Part shown: positions 5,406 to 5,504 of the stretch, one piece after another
How positions within the stretch are numbered: the stretch's first letter is position 1
Layout: the number at the start of each line of letters is the position of its first letter
Assembly: GCA_031287815.1 (NCBI GenBank)
Contig: JAITSM010000192.1
Coordinates: forward strand, 1 to 5,504
From: Prevotellaceae bacterium
GTDB lineage: Bacteria > Bacteroidota > Bacteroidia > Bacteroidales > UBA932
Direction: 5' to 3'
DNA: 5,504 bases
Program-made: the position numbers and the translations under genes
Notes under the pieces: generated by a model
What the model saw: only the letters and a program-made list of their open reading frames with translations
Database searches by the model: none
What the model was told of the DNA's origin: nothing

Positions 5406-5419
5406 TAATAATAATTATT

Positions 5420-5504
5420 ATGAAAACAAGTATCCTTCTTTTCGCCATGCTTGCAGGCGTGGCCGCAAGCGCACAAAGCCAGATTAGCATTCAAATGCTT
5501 GGAG
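5420..5504 (+). CDS. secreted-protein paralogue, 5' end only
   Basis: The first 28 codons are visible before the window ends. They encode a type I signal peptide (MKTSILLFAMLAGVAASAQ, probable cut after ASA, leaving Gln) and the start of the mature protein (SQISIQMLG). The protein at 26-1162 begins almost identically: both share LFAMLA, VAA, AQ and an IQ-x-x-G start of the first domain. The DNA around the start (TAATTATTATGAAAA) is also shared. The gene is therefore a paralogue in the opposite orientation, with the same kind of leader RNA. Domain content beyond residue 28 cannot be seen. Confidence 0.82.
   Translation, partial: MKTSILLFAMLAGVAASAQSQISIQMLG

Larger units (their letters stand above)
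5085..5419 (+). ncRNA. structured leader RNA, copy 2 (boxA, branched hairpin, pseudoknot, 3' hairpin)
   Basis: This 335-nt noncoding stretch repeats the order of elements of copy 1 (1484-1163, minus). It starts after a strong promoter and boxA-like motif, then forms a 110-nt hairpin, a tail that can pair back into the hairpin loop, a conserved TTGGCAGCG segment (5286-5294; 1282-1274 in copy 1), and a 3' hairpin with the invariant loop. The two copies differ at many helix positions but keep the pairing, while the internal loop (GGTA strand) and the 12-nt terminal loop stay identical. This pattern supports a selected RNA structure over a chance palindrome. It lies directly before a paralogue of the gene behind copy 1. 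Extent at the 3' end is uncertain: the last helix ends at 5364, and the remainder is a repeat-rich spacer. Leader versus stand-alone ncRNA is undecided. Confidence 0.78.

Overview
The window comes from a member of the Bacteroidota, most likely Bacteroidales. The promoters visible have the phylum's -33 TTTG / -7 TAnnTTTG form, the start codons follow A/T-rich leaders without a clear Shine-Dalgarno sequence, and the GyrA sequence and the AxA-Q signal peptides fit this group. This is inferred from motifs and remembered families; no database search was run.

Layout from left to right. On the minus strand, 26-1162 encodes a secreted surface-type protein with a fibronectin-III-like domain and a Cys/Tyr-rich C-terminus. 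Its leader (about 1484 to 1163) is a long structured RNA with its own promoter. Next comes a HicB-type antitoxin gene (1547-1888, minus), with a truncated, startless remnant of its hicA toxin gene directly upstream (1866-2006) and a promoter at 2017-2048. A divergent promoter then starts gyrA (2189-4714, plus), a complete DNA gyrase A subunit. A 78-residue DUF3791-type protein follows (4764-5000). A perfect 16-bp inverted repeat (5038-5072) probably ends this transcript and overlaps the next promoter. That promoter drives a second structured leader RNA (about 5085 to 5419), which leads into the 5' end of a second secreted-protein gene (5420 onward, cut by the window end).

The main discovery is that the two outer genes are paralogues in divergent orientation and that both carry the same roughly 320-335 nt noncoding leader. 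By hand alignment each leader has: a promoter with 19-bp spacing; a boxA-like antitermination motif exactly 12 nt after the -7 element; a long branched hairpin of three stacked helices whose base pairs change in a compensated way between copies; a conserved asymmetric internal loop; a pseudoknot between an inner loop (AAACGTG) and a downstream tail (CACGTTT); and a 3' hairpin with an invariant 12-nt loop (GTTTGTGTTTGG). I do not recognise this RNA as a described family. It could be a regulatory 5' leader (riboswitch-like or protein-binding) or a stand-alone ncRNA attached to a surface-protein family.

The middle genes (hicB, gyrA, DUF3791) look like chromosomal housekeeping and small accessory genes. 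They lie between the two leader/surface-gene modules, and nothing seen suggests that they act together with them.
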